From positions 6,200,001 through 6,264,000 of the forward strand of contig JBBPUQ010000001.1 in NCBI GenBank assembly GCA_038501195.1: 64,000 nt of DNA, written 5' to 3'. This stretch comes from Nemania diffusa. Taxonomy: Eukaryota > Ascomycota > Sordariomycetes > Xylariales > Xylariaceae. This document shows positions 10,409-22,680 of the stretch, piece after piece (within the stretch, counting starts at the first letter, position 1; each line of letters starts with the position of its first letter). The notes under the pieces are model-generated. The model was not told the origin of the DNA, searched no databases, and saw only the letters and a program-made list of their open reading frames with translations. The translations under genes and the position numbers were made by a program.

Positions 10409-12978
10409 ATGGGTCGCCGGCCCAATCCTTTGATTCTCGAGTTCTTCGAGAGAGGGGCAAAGCTTAACGATAACAGCAATCGATACCATCACCGCTGCAA
10501 GGCGTGCGGCGAAGACTTTCCGAAGGGCCGCATCGACAGCCTCATCAACCACCTGACCAAGAAATGCCCTGCCATCTCCGAGGCCGATCGCATCAATGCA
10601 TGCCTTGCTCTGCATGGCATCAACAATGCATCCGGCCGGCCCAAATACGACGGCCTCCTGCACTCTGGCCCTAACATGGGACCCAGCAGCGGTCGCGGCG
10701 CTGGTCCCGGTGCCGGTCTCGAGACCAGCTTTTCTCTAGACCAGACTCACGCTGCCCACAACCAGGCTCAGAACCAGATCTGGACGCCCTTGGAAACACT
10801 GGCCGAAGTGTCCCGTCAGATCGAAGCCCACGAGAAGCACGACGACCACTCGACAGCCAACATGCATGATGCTACCACAGAGGCCGTACAGACCACCTTA
10901 GCCGCCGCCATTCCGAACATTGCCTCCTCGGGAACGAATCCCTTCGAGTTGCACGAGCAATTCACTCTAGAGAACCCTCCCTCTAATTATAACAATCATC
11001 CTCAGCATGAGAATGGGCATGGGAATGGGCTTGAGAATCGACAGGAGAAGAAAGGTTCGTAGCTCCCCTCGTGCCATGTGCCTAATACTAACTTTCAGCT
11101 CATCTTCCTCATAGATGTGACGCCGCAGAAGACGTCCGACTTCGTCCACCACGACCTCTCCTCCGAGGAACAGCGGCTACACCAGCTTTTGCAATCTGCG
11201 ACATCATCTCCCTCGCAAACAGCCCTCTCGGTTGCTGCCGCTGCCGCCACCGCTCGACTCACCTCGGCACTGCTTGATCCTCAATTGTTAAGTGACGCCG
11301 CTATTGCCGAGCAGATTGCCCAAGTAGCACCATCGGCAGATATGCTCATCGACTTCCCTGAATCCGAGAGGGACCAACATATCCCCCAAGTGACTCCCAC
11401 GGCCCAAATCACACACGTCACGCCGCCTCCTCCCCCGACGCGTACTGTTGAACCGACAACACCATGGGGTGGCATGACATATATGGCTGAGGATATTCAC
11501 GGCCCTGCGACCGTCACCGATCATGCTCATCAATTGGGTCCTAATCTGAAGGGCGGCTATCGTATGGATACCACTACCAGCCCCGACGGCTCTCGTCAGA
11601 AGCACAGTCGTGCCAAATTTGATAAGGAGCGCCGGATCGAGGTGCAGGAAGTACGTCGCATCGGTGCATGCATCCGGTGTCGCATTCTGCGCAAGGTATG
11701 TTCCAAGGGTACTCCATGCGATACCTGCAAGAAAGTGCTGTCGCCGCGAGTCTGGCGGACTGGTTGCGTCCGAACCAAGCTCTCGGAATTCATCGATCTC
11801 TACTCGGCCGGAGTACAGGTTGTCATGGCGCAAAAGCGCATCAATGGATATAAGACATCCTATCACCTGGAAAACACCGGCGTCGTGGTAGAGGCTTCGC
11901 ATTTCCCCGACTCGGGCCATACCGTCACGTTTCAGGTCTTCCAAGGCTATCTGAAAGACGCCGAAGAAGGCGATATAAAGTTACACTCCCATTCCCCCGT
12001 CCTCCTCCTCGATAATAACAAGGAAGATATTCCGGGGAAGGTCGAAGCCTATATGCGTAATATGCTACCAGAATATATAACGCACGAGCCTTCGCCGCAT
12101 GTCCGGATCACTCTGGAGATTGCAGATCAGATCGTGAAAGAGACCAATGATGAACTCCTGAAACGATCACTAGAATTGTGGGGCATTGTAGAGATGATGG
12201 ATCGTGAGCGGCAGTGGTCGATGCTGGCCAAATTCCCCCAGCCCGAAGTTGAAGATCATTGGATTAAAGACGACACGGAGAGTGAGGCGTACAGTAACAT
12301 CTGCATGCAGCTCACTGCTGCCGCTGAGCGCAAAGCAGCCGTCGCTAGTAAGAACTTGTTGAATGGAATCCAGAGAAGTTTGCAAGACGGCAAGACAAAA
12401 CTCGGCTTTCCCATGTTCCTTACTGTCATGCTTTTCCTTAATTGTCTAGAGAAGACGACCTGGGCCTTCAAAGCCTGGGACCAAGAAAACCTACGTCCCA
12501 AATGGCCATTGGAGCTGCCACCTCACAGGTATACTAACCAAGGGCACGGCCTTACAGAGCTGCTAAGAATGCTGCTCCTTATTCGCCACGTTCTTCCGAA
12601 AACTATACAGTCCGACTCCGACGCCCCCATCGTAACTGAAGGAGAGGAGCCTGAAATAAGAAACTACTTTCATGATCTTAATGTTACTCGTAAGTTGCGT
12701 CCCTCAAATGGTATTAGTATGTGTGAGGCTGGTTGGCTGACAGTGTTATAGCTCGTTATCTGAGAATGCGATATCATGAAAACAATTTTCAACCGACAGA
12801 TTCTCGATCTTTAGAATTCCTGTTTTGCGCTCAACTTTTGCTTCATGCCCCACCTACTCACGCTCTGCTTCATCCTCTCCCTCAAGAAACACTTCCAGAG
12901 ACTCCTCAGGAGATACCTCAAGCCACTTCTCAAGACATATCCGAAGCGAATCCTCAAGAGATAGCCCAAGACGCCTAG
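10409..12978 (+). CDS. Putative transcription regulator with N-terminal CCHC-type finger and internal Zn2Cys6-like cluster
   Basis: Three exons (10409-11054, 11115-12689, 12752-12978) sum to 2448 nt, 815 residues. The N-terminus MGRRPNPLILEFFERG is followed at residues about 29-56 by CKACGEDFP and HLTKKC, a BED/CCHC-like zinc finger. Residues about 150-340 are low-complexity. A second cysteine-rich motif, IGACIRCRILRKVCSKGTPC with CDTCKK, lies at about residues 405-430 and resembles a Zn2Cys6 binuclear cluster, although the last cysteine spacing (over a long insert to GCVRTK) is unusual. The C-terminal part, ending in YLRMRYHENNF...LEFLFCAQLLL, matches the conserved tail of an uncharacterised Pezizomycotina family that shares this N-terminus. 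A nuclear regulator is inferred. The last 35 residues are a Pro/Gln-rich QEIPQ-type repeat. No target is predictable. Confidence 0.75.
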
Positions 12979-14419
12979 TCATCGCCAGCTTCTCGAGATG
13001 GATTCGGGGTCCCATTGTTCACGTCATGTATGGTCGACCGAGAGGAGCTCACAGATTGGCTCTTCGACTCTTCGAATTTTTCTTTGTTGACTCAACCCAC
13101 CTCACTATGATCCTCGCGGATCTATAAATCGACGAACCCCGTGCAAATTGCGGGTCGTCACCATCCCTAATCCAGCTTGGATTCAGATGCATACATACCT
13201 TTCACGGATTCTCCCAACTCATTCACATGGGATTTCGATGATGCGAATTCTTGTATGATTTCATGACGCTTTAAGCCTTTGCTTGACACTACACGAATAC
13301 GAGCTACGACAGCTCGACACGACGGAAATGAAAATGAAAATGGAAAAGAACAATAAATCGGATAGAAAAAAGCCATGGTTCAACTGGCACGAATAGAATG
13401 GAACAGGTAATGAATGAACGGATCGGAGGAACAAAAAAACGGTATATTGGTCCCCGTCTCGCGACGCTTGCCGGCTGGCAACATATAAAAGTGGATGAGC
13501 GGATGGATGTCTTTCGCCTGTACGACGTCCTCCGTCTCCAATGGGTGCAGATGGAAAATGGTTTTTCTCCCGCTATAGAGTTTAGCTTTGGCCTGCCTTT
13601 GTTGACTTTTCTCTGTGCTGTGGTTGCGATAATCGGCACTAACGATGATGGATGGATACTTGTTTGTGCCTCGGACACACGAGGCTTGCGATAGACTGGT
13701 ACACTGATTAGGTACATAGATGCCGAGCTTCCCCCCGGGTGGCTCTTGGTTTTCTTCTTCCTCTCTTTGACTATAGATGTTGCGATTGGTGGCGCCTTTC
13801 TTTTTTTACGTCTTTAAAAATATGGTGCGTGGTGACATGAAATTCGATTACACTCATGAGAGGCATCAGTTTATCCTCTCTACCTATCGCATGGGGCTTC
13901 AGTATTGCTCTGCCGCTACCTTAAGAACTTGCCGGATCAAGTTATTAAATTGTGCTTTAGTTTATCATAGCTAGGTTAATCATCGTAACAAATGATGAGC
14001 CATAACAATCTAGCAGTGGCCCTACATCTTAATCAACGGGCCGTTGAATTCATCCTCAGAAGAACTCACATCGCACTTCATTTGTAGTGTCATATTGAAG
14101 ACATCGTAGAGATTTTTTGCATATTTTTTTGAAGCTCATTTAGTCGTTTCGTTTCTTCCAGACATATACACCCGTGCGCTTGTTGTACAAGTCTACTCGG
14201 CCTAACCTAGTCTATCTAGCCTGATTTAGCCCTCCCTCCTCTGGCGTATCGATTCATTCCATCCTTCCCAATTCATTTATAGAAAAATAAGAGGATGGGG
14301 GGTCAGGTTGGATACAAATTATGGATGCTGTGGATGTTGATGGCGGAGGGAGAATGTGAGGAGAAGAGGAAGAGGAAGGGGTCGGTGAGGTTAGGTGTGG
14401 TTTAGTGGTGGTAATTTAT
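12979..14419. other. Intergenic region between convergent genes
   Basis: This holds the 3' flank of the regulator gene and of the isocitrate dehydrogenase gene on the opposite strand. An open frame at 13398-13694 has no recognisable motif and no supporting splice signals; I do not call it. Confidence 0.45.
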
Positions 14420-15927
14420 CTACAGCTTAGAAATGATGGCGGCGGCGTACTCGCCCGTCTTGGCCTTGCCGCCCAGGTCGCCGGTCAGAGCCTTGCCTTC
14501 GGCGAGGGTGGCGAAGGTGGCGCGCTCGATGCGGTCGGCGTATTCGGTCAGACCCATGTGGCGCAACATCATCATGGAGCTGAGAAGGAGGGCGGTGGGG
14601 TTGGCGAGGCCCTTGCCGGCGATGTCGGGGGCGGAACCGTGGACGGCCTCGAAGATGGAGCACTCGTCACCGATGTTGCCTGAGGGTGTCAGACCCAGAC
14701 CGCCGATGAGACCGGCGCACATGTCGGAGAGAATGTCACCGTAGAGGTTGGGCATAACGAGGACCTTGTCGTTGTATGGTATGGGGTCGGTGACCATCTT
14801 TAGGCAGGTGTTGTCGAGTAGCTCAGCATCGAACTCGATATCAGGGAAGTCCTTGGCAACTTCGTTGGCCACGCGCAGGAAGAGGCCGTCGGACATCTTC
14901 ATGATGGTGGCCTTGTGTACCACGCGGACCTTCTTACGACCAATCTCCTGGGCGTGCTGGAAAGCGAATCGGAGCACACGCTCACTGGCCTCGCGGGTAA
15001 TGAGCTTAATGCTCTGGACGACACCCTCGACCACGACGTGCTCGATACCGGAGTACTCGCCCTCGGTGTTCTCTCGGATCAAGACGGTATCGACGTTATC
15101 GTACGGGGTCTTGTAGCCGGCAATGGAGCGGCAAGGACGTAGGTTGGCGAACAGGTTGAAGGTTCGGCGGAGGGTGAGGTTAAGAGAGACATGGCCCTTG
15201 CCAACAGGGGTCTATTATGAATTAGTAGTTGTAGCGCAGGCACGAAGCCATCTCCATTCTCTCTATGACGTACGGCCAGAGGTCCCTTTAGGGCAACCTT
15301 GTTCCTCTCGATACTCTCAATCGTCGCATCAGGGATGGCAGTCTTGCCATTCTTTATGATAGGGGTGACATCAACAGGCTCCCAAGCAATTGGTGTCTAT
15401 GTACAACATGTTAGTTATTATTTAGCGAGAATAAGGAAAAGGGAAAACTGTAGTACATACCTTGGCGGCTGCGAAGATATCCTTGACAGCCTGAGAAATC
15501 TCGGGACCGATGCCGTCACCCTCCATTATACTGACTGTGTAACGCCCCTATCGTACATCATATCAGTTCTGGTGTTATCTATCGTCTTGCAAATGCAGCG
15601 AGTATGGTTGTTGTAAGTGGTTGCCAAGCTTGAGTTATTTTCGGCATCATGTCGCAATGCAGGTTTTCGAGGGCCGAGGGAATGAGAGAGTGGTGGTTGC
15701 ACATACTTCGGCGTTCTTGGTGCCATGGAACTTGGCGACCTTGTCCGAGTAAAACCTTCGGTTCTGAGAATTGCGGTAATCAGTGAGTGACCCCCAAATA
15801 CTTGACGAGCTCTCTCTCTTTTTGGGGGTTGGCAGCTCACCTGGAAGGATAGAGTGGCGGCAGCGCGGGGGGCGGCAGCAAAGCATTGGCGCCGCACAGG
15901 GGCGGCGACAGCTCGAAGGGACAGCAT
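14420..15927 (-). CDS. idh2: NAD-dependent isocitrate dehydrogenase, subunit 2 (mitochondrial)
   Basis: Five exons (15841-15927, 15707-15763, 15461-15547, 15274-15396, 14420-15211) give 381 residues, the normal length. All exons are multiples of three. The enzyme oxidises isocitrate to 2-oxoglutarate with NAD in the TCA cycle, as a hetero-oligomer with subunit 1. The N-terminal 30 or so residues ([14 protein letters not shown]...) form an Arg/Ala-rich mitochondrial presequence. Next come [13 protein letters not shown], the Ser-containing substrate loop [28 protein letters not shown], the VVHKATIMK segment with catalytic Lys, and [14 protein letters not shown] with the metal-binding aspartates. 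[16 protein letters not shown] is the nucleotide loop. These match the catalytic Idh2 type better than the regulatory Idh1. Four introns of 61-160 bp have GTATGT, GTGAGC and GTACGT donors. Confidence 0.95.
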
Positions 15928-16732
15928 AGCGACGAGATTGTGGGCTCGGCTGAAGGGAGGTAAGTATGTTGTTCGAGATAAAATGTTGAATGTGAAAAAA
16001 GTGCTGGCGCGGGAGAGAGACTTCAATGCGGCGGCGCGCTGCGTGGGGAATTTTCCAAGAGTGGTTTTCCTGGCCTCGCCTACCTGCCTAGGTAAGTATT
16101 TAGTAGGCCATAGATTGCAGGCCTCGGGTGGTGTCGGACACAATCGGCAAACCAGGCTTGCAGAAATCACCAGGATCTATCTAATAATGGGTCCTGCCTG
16201 TGCTCTTACTCTGTACCCCTGCAACGTTGACATCTGAAAAATTACGTAGGTAACGACGAAGTGTACGACCCACTATACCTCGACGCTAGTCTTACTACGG
16301 TTACTGCAAGCATGGGTGGGTAGGTACAAGCTGCACAGGCCAATAATACTCGTTTACTGGGTAGGTAGGTACCCCGTTAAGGTTGGTGATTGCGACTGAA
16401 GCGCAGGCACTCGAGTTACAGCAAAGCAAGCCCGAGGCAGGAGTTTCATGTTTAAAGGGCTACGAGACTGCTCTTCCGATTCACCATCCTACAGTTCAAT
16501 GCTCACCCTGTATCAGGTCCGTCCTTCTAGCTCTACATAGGCAGGCCAGCATGATTGAAACTCGACCTCGAGAACACTGGGAACTTATATAACCCGCCCA
16601 ATTGTAAAGAATCAAAACTCTCCGCTGGAATAGGTATACCTACCTAGGTACCTTGCCTATCTCTCCCGGACCACCAGCACCCGACCAACCTTTGGCCCTC
16701 TGTAGCTACGGCCACCTAGTTTGCTTGTAGCC
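15928..16732. promoter_or_regulatory. Divergent intergenic region between idh2 and sec5
   Basis: About 0.8 kb separates the two start codons, so promoters for both genes must lie here. The stretch has several CCTAGGTA/GGTAGGTAGG strings (about 16084, 16317-16370, 16640-16660). The role of these motifs is unknown. Confidence 0.5.
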
Positions 16733-19700
16733 ATGGACGACCTCGACCGCAAGGTCCTCGATTTCTATGGCATATCTACGCTGATGCCCGCGACCTGGCC
16801 GTCTGAGAAGAACGACAAGACAGATGACTCGGACAGCGAGCGCGAGCAGCAGCAGCAGCAGAAGAAAAAGATCAATCGCAGAAAGTCCCGCTATGATGCC
16901 CTCGAACGCGCCGTTAGCAACAGGTCTAGTGTCCTTGCCGGCTCCGAGAAATCGGCAAGCGGCGTCAGCAATTTAGTCCAGAGGGACGAGCCCGATCCGC
17001 TGGGATCTTCCGACAGTGTTGTAAGAACTCTGAAAGACCTCGGTGTGCCTATCCAGGATGACACCCGATTGCGTAAGTCAGAAGTCAGACAGAGCACTTG
17101 GCTCAGACCTGTGTATCTAAGGCACACAAACTCAATATCACTTTGATTCACAGGCAATCGCTTTCTACTATCCTCGACGAGCTTCTCGCCTGCCTTGTTC
17201 CTCTCTCAGATGCACGCCAACGCCGATACGCAATCCTTACTCGCCGGCCTCGATGTTCTCTCACGATCAATTGACCAGAAATCCGCTTCGTTGAAGGTGT
17301 TGGTTGAGTCCAACTTTGAGAGGTTTGTTCGCGCCAAGGCCACCATCGACAATGTCTACAAGGAGATGAAATATCGAGGCGCTGAGCCGCCTACGACGCC
17401 TACGACGCGTGCGCGGGCGCACTCTCGCCAAACTAGTCGAAGTAGTTTCAGAGGCAGTAGTGTTGGTGCGACGACCATCGGAGCTGCTCCGCTCCTGTCA
17501 CCTGGTTTAGTGGACAGCAAGAAAAAGAATGCGCTTGTCAAGGAGAGCGACTATGGTGTATCAGGTATCAAGGGCCCACTGCTAGATGTCTCTGCAAAGG
17601 CAGAAGATGTTTGGGGTCCAGCCTTGGGCGGTCGCGAGAAGGAGGAAAATCTTCGGACCGTCTCTACCTGTCTGGATCGCTATAAAGAGTACATCGAGAC
17701 GAGCTCTAATATTGCAGATAGCATAAAACGGAAGGACTACGACACACTTGTAGAAGAATACGGTCGTGCTAGGAAATTTGCCGACGAAACGAGAAAACTT
17801 ATTCAGGATCTAGGCTCGACACCACCCAGCGAGACTCAGACGTACCAAGTTCTTATCGCCGCTCGAATGTGGTACGACGTTGAAGAACAGATGCAGCTCT
17901 TCAAACGCGAGATCTGGAGGAGACTGACATTACTTCATAACGTGACCAAGACGGACACCAGAGGCCCAACTCAGGATCAGCACATGGAACTCATCAGTCT
18001 GCTGCTAGAGTTGGGTGTGGAGGATAACCCGATATGGGTTTGGCTGCTGAGTAGATACGATTATTTGAAGGGTAAAATTTCATTGGTGGGAGATCGAGCC
18101 AAGGTTGAAATTGAAGTACTCAGACGTCGACTCGCCAATGCCGACAAACCCTCACCGCAGATTCTCGCGTCACATCTACGTAGCCTAAGCCGGCATTCGG
18201 TAGGAACTAAACCTAACGGACTAGATACCTCGGATATCATCGAATTGTGGGAGAAGATGGTAGCATTTTTGTCTAGTCTCTTGTCCGCCCAGGGTGTACT
18301 GGGAGAAGTTTTGGAATTTTGGCAGACTGTCGACAGTTTCATCGACGGCAAGGCGCAGAAATCGTTACCTACGGGTTATAATGGTGAGTCGCGTGAACAT
18401 CACCGACTTTCCACACAGGGCACACTCGACCTCCGGAAAGCCACCATCGAGCTTGTAGATATGATCCGTGCTCATGTGTTTGAATTTTTTGCTGGTGCTC
18501 CCCCCGAGGATATTTCGCTCTTGTTCTCTCCTTTACCTCCTTCACCAGGGTCACCCATGTCGGGACAGCTATCACCTACGAACGCTAGAGACCCTCGGTT
18601 CCATCTCGACGCCAATAATCCCCCACCACCCTCCCCCAGGCGAGGGGAGTCTTGGGAGAAGTTCGCGTTCTGGCCGCCGGGATCGAATTCTATCAGCGGT
18701 GTCCATTACTTATCCAAGATGCTTGGCATAGTTGGAACCGGGGCGGCGGAGATGGCAAGCGTGGCCCCTGTTAGTCAAGATGACGCAAAACAACTGGAAA
18801 TGTTGAAGACGCTGGTAGGGGCTGCAAGAGAAAGATGCGTTGCCTCCCTTTGCGCTGCATGGAATAAAGACGCCGAAAATATCAAGCTTGTAGAAGACTG
18901 GAAGCGATCTAAGGAGATGGGAGACGTCACCTGTATGCCTGCCACCTTTGCCGCCTTTGAGGGAGCCTTGCTCGGTGGAATACAGAAGATATTATACGTC
19001 TCCGAGGCAACAGCTAAAGCCGGCCCTGGGGATATTATTTTAGCTCCACCAGCAAAGCTCCTACAGATGGTGCGAAGCCAATATGTCACCACACTGTACA
19101 AAGCACTTAGCGGCATGGTCGAGAATGCCGAACGACCAGTTAAGAAGGCTGAGGACGAATGGACTACAGATATGGAGGCCCCGATAGGATCTAGCATCGA
19201 CAGAGCATCCGTGATTGCTGGGAAGGTAACAATTGACACCGGTGATAAAGTGAGTGATCGCATCATGTGCATTAGAGTATAAGCCTAACCAACAACCCAT
19301 CAGAACGTCCGCATGCTATTAACCCTCAGCAACCTACAAGCACTTCGTTCCCAAGTTGTACCCAACTTGAATTCTCAGTTCGAAACAGCCTTCTCTGTCA
19401 AACTTACAGATGAGTCCAAGACCATCAAGGATGTTCTCGGTCAAATCGACGCTCGACTTTTCCAGACATACACCCGGCCAGCAGTAGAGTCTCTGCGCAA
19501 GATTATTCGCGCGGGTTTCAACGATCCGGGCTGGGCGCCAGCCACCAAGCCTACAGAAGCGAAAGCTTACGTATATGAAGCCCTGCTTTCGCTTGTACTC
19601 ATACATACACAGGTTTCAACTACTGCCCCCTCTCTAACAAGCCAGGTGCTTTCATTCCTCCTCGAGCAAATTAGTCGTGAGCTCCTAGAGGTTTTCAAGT

Positions 19701-19987
19701 CTCGACCAAAATACGACCTAGGCGCATTGATGCAAGCGACCCTAGACGTTGAATTCGTGGCGCAGACACTAAGCCAGTACACAACGGAAAAGGCCTCGGC
19801 CCTCCAGAGCGAGATCTACGCGATGCTCGACTCGAAGACGGACAGCCAGGCCAGAAACAAACTGCAGGACGAGTTGCCGGGCATGCGCGAGCTACTTAAG
19901 AAGTTGCGAGACCAGTCCAAGACGGAGTTCGCTTGTTTTAAAAAACCGAGGCGGAATCAGACTCTGGAACGTACGGCAACGGGTTAG
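16733..19987 (+). CDS. sec5: Exocyst complex component Sec5
   Basis: Exons 16733-17072, 17154-19249 and 19304-19987 give 1039 residues, usual for fungal Sec5. The exocyst tethers secretory vesicles to the plasma membrane at sites of polarised growth. The N-terminus MDDLDRKVLDFYGI is followed by a polyglutamine/lysine linker. The conserved Sec5 start is NRFLLSSTSFSPALFLSQMH with DVLSRSIDQKSASLKVLVESNFERFVRAK, the first coiled coil of the core. Helical rod segments continue to the end (FQTYTRPAVESLRKIIRAGF and RDQSKTEFACFKKPRR). Both introns have good signals; the second has a CCTAAC branch. After the TAG at 19985-19987 the same frame stays open for 55 more codons with a coherent sequence up to a second stop near 20155. 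The true C-terminus could therefore differ from the one given. Confidence 0.9.
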
Positions 19988-20155
19988 GCATCCATGCGCA
20001 ACGTGCCGGGTTACAAAGGCCCGCAGACTGAGCAAGAGCATCGTACGATGGCATCCATCTGGGCTGCTTATCAGGAGAATCGCCAGTTCTCTAACAGGTA
20101 CCCACCCGAGGAAGATGTATGGGAATATGGACCGCTTTCGCGGATCGAGGAGTAG
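19988..20155 (+). other. In-frame extension after the sec5 stop codon
   Basis: Directly after the TAG the same frame continues ASMRNVPGYKGPQTEQEHR, then an aromatic and acidic segment (VWEYGPLSRIEE) and a TAG. The composition looks coding rather than like UTR. It may be a stop read-through tail, an alternatively spliced exon, or the remnant of a longer C-terminus cut by a mutation. I do not recognise the sequence. Confidence 0.35.
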
Positions 20156-21238
20156 TCACCTCTATAGCACCTGGTCGACTATTCTGACTGTCGCACGCAA
20201 TCCAGAAATTTACCTCGGTATGACACGCATTGTTTGGTGATTTGGGTGTTGGGTTTAGTTAGGTTTTTGATGCTGTGGAATACTTTACCGTGAATGAAGG
20301 GGCACGTGATTTGGCGGACTGCTGCTAGCTTCATAATAGGACTCTTGTTTATAAGTGAAATTCCAGTTTAGAAGTAGCCGGTGCCGATTTAGGAGAGATG
20401 GCGCTTTGATGCCTACTACGCTAGCTTATTGCCTACTGACCAGGAAGCACTTGAACTAGTTGATAAAGAAGGGATGAATGCAAAATGAGAGGTGTTGAGC
20501 AGTCCGAGGTGTATCGCCAGCATTAAAGCCAGATTATCCAAGAATCAACTTGACCCCTTTATCTTTAGAACGATCATAGATGATAATGTACGCGGCTCCT
20601 AGGGAGTCCTGGTTGTGTGTCCTGACATATTTAATTAGTCCTGATAATACTATATACGTAGTCTGAATGGACGTATCCACCTTCTCAACGTGTTGATAAT
20701 AGTAATGCCTCAGGCACTCGACCCCAACACTCCAATCTCTAAGTCCCAACTTCAGCAACCCGCCTATCAACCTATTTGCTTACCCGAAGCACAACATGAA
20801 ATAACATGAAATTTCAGAACTCCTATTTCAATAATAATTAGATATTCAGCGACCTAATCTAGATAGGTAAACAAAGCAACCTTTTCACCCCCCTATTTAG
20901 TCTCCTACAGCTATCCAGCGACAGCAATCAACCCAAGCCTATTGATAATGATGCTGCTGCTATACTCTATGAACAACCCCGGTATTCCCACGTCCGGCGA
21001 TTAAAAAGAGCATTGATTTAAAATTGTAGTGTAGAATAGGTATATTCATCGCGCCACGGGGTAACCCCAGTGTCTCCAAGACAGCGGACTGTCTATTCTG
21101 CATGCACCTTAATATATCCATGTGCTGTCCTCCGTCTATGAATTACGAGGCAGGCTCCGAACTTGACTTGACTATGTCAAGTTATATCTCACACGCGCGT
21201 CACGCCCTATTTTAAGCGGCAATAATCAGAGAGTAATC
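20156..21238. other. Intergenic region between convergent genes
   Basis: No supported gene is seen in this 3' flank of sec5 and of the oxysterol-binding protein gene. Confidence 0.5.
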
Positions 21239-22680
21239 TCATTGTCCCAGCAACTCGCTCGCCAGCGCGATCTTCTCCTCGTCGCTAAGCGACTCAGCTT
21301 TGGCCTTCCCCGTCTTGGCAGGGTCGAACCGCCATAATCCGCCCGTCTTGTCCGCGTCGCCGTTGGGGTTGAGGCCGACGTGGGCCGCGAGAGTCTGCAG
21401 CGTCTCGTCGGTGCCGGGAGCGGCGGTGAAGTGCCGGCGCTCCCACTGGCGGCCCTCGGCCTGCTCCTTCTTGCGCATGGCGCGCTGCGCCTGCTCGATC
21501 TTGGTCTTCTCGCGTCCCACGGAATCCATGTCTCCCTTGGCGATGCCTTCGGCCACGGGGGCCCAGGCGCGGCGAGACTCGAGCGGGTGCTGCTTCTCTG
21601 TGGGCACCACGATCAGCTCGCTCATAGGTGTCGTGTCGGGATCCCAGGTGCCCACGAGGGTTTTGGAGGAATTGTTCTTTGCGGCCCCGCTGTGGATCTC
21701 GAAGGCCTTGGTCCACTGGCCTGAGCAGTTGTACAACACGTCCTTCTCGCTCCCTGTTGGATATAGTGTGGCTGTAAATGAGTTCTTCTTCCCGCTCATC
21801 CAGCCCTTGCCAAGGTACTGAATCTTAGCTGTGAAGCCGGTTGAGGAGGTGATGTACGACGAGCCATCGAGTTCGACGAAGGGCGCGCCGAATATTAGGC
21901 CTTCTACATGGAGAGAGGGCAGTGTGATGAGGTAAGTTTCGCGCTCGCCTTGTTTAGAGGGCACGGGGACGGAAAGCACGGCATGACCGATCTGCTTGAC
22001 GTTGATGGTCTTGGAGAAGCTGGCTTTTTGCGCGTTGTAGCCTTGAAGGTGGACACCAGAAGCTTCGTTTGTAATGCTATAGGCTGTAGCAGGCGGATGG
22101 TGGCTTTTGAGTAATGCGTCAGTATCATAGAAATTGTTGCCCTTACAGGATTGTTCTTAGCACTTACTTCACTTGTTCACTTATTAAATCAGTCGTGCCG
22201 GCAGCGTCCTCCCATTTTCCTAAGAACAGCTCGCCTAGGAAGGGGTTCAGGGGCTTCTTCTCATTTCCGTACTGCTCGCTTCGGCTCGCGTATTGTTGTT
22301 TGAGGGTAGTCAAGAACCACTTAAGTACCAGTAAAGCTCGCTTGGCAGGGTCTTCTTCCTTGGCCGGAGCGGCGAAGACACTAGGATGTTCACCCCAGTA
22401 TGAACTGAACTCGGTAAGACTCGTCGAGGACAGGATGAAGGGCGGGGCAGTTAAGGAGGAGAGATCGCCATTGAAGGAAGCAATGGACTATGCAACGAAT
22501 AAGAGATAAATCATGTTAGCCATGCTAGAGCCGGGACAGAACGAGACAACAGTGGGCGCAACAAGTTGGTTACGGTATAACCAACTAGCATCCCCGACAA
22601 TAAAGCTATGGAGCACGAACCTTGAGGAAAGAGGTCCAACTAGATCCGGTTGCTTGAGGATTCGGTACCGGGTCCGCCAT
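21239..22680 (-). CDS. Oxysterol-binding protein (Kes1/Osh4-like)
   Basis: Exons 22621-22680, 22168-22487 and 21239-22103 give 414 residues, the size of the short lipid-exchange OSBP proteins (yeast Kes1 has 434). These move sterol and phosphatidylinositol 4-phosphate between ER and Golgi membranes. The N-terminal lid region reads [33 protein letters not shown] is the family core motif. The fingerprint EQVxHHPP is formed across intron 2; by this join it reads EQVNHHPP instead of the usual EQVSHHPP. Later come [15 protein letters not shown], the GSAYLTSS-like segment [19 protein letters not shown], and the basic C-terminal EKxxxE-R helices ([20 protein letters not shown]). No PH or ankyrin domain is present, as expected for Kes1-type members. 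Confidence 0.93.

Noticed and set aside
13398..13694. 98-codon open frame on the plus strand
   Set aside because: No motif, no homologue recognised, and it lies in the common 3' flank of two convergent genes.
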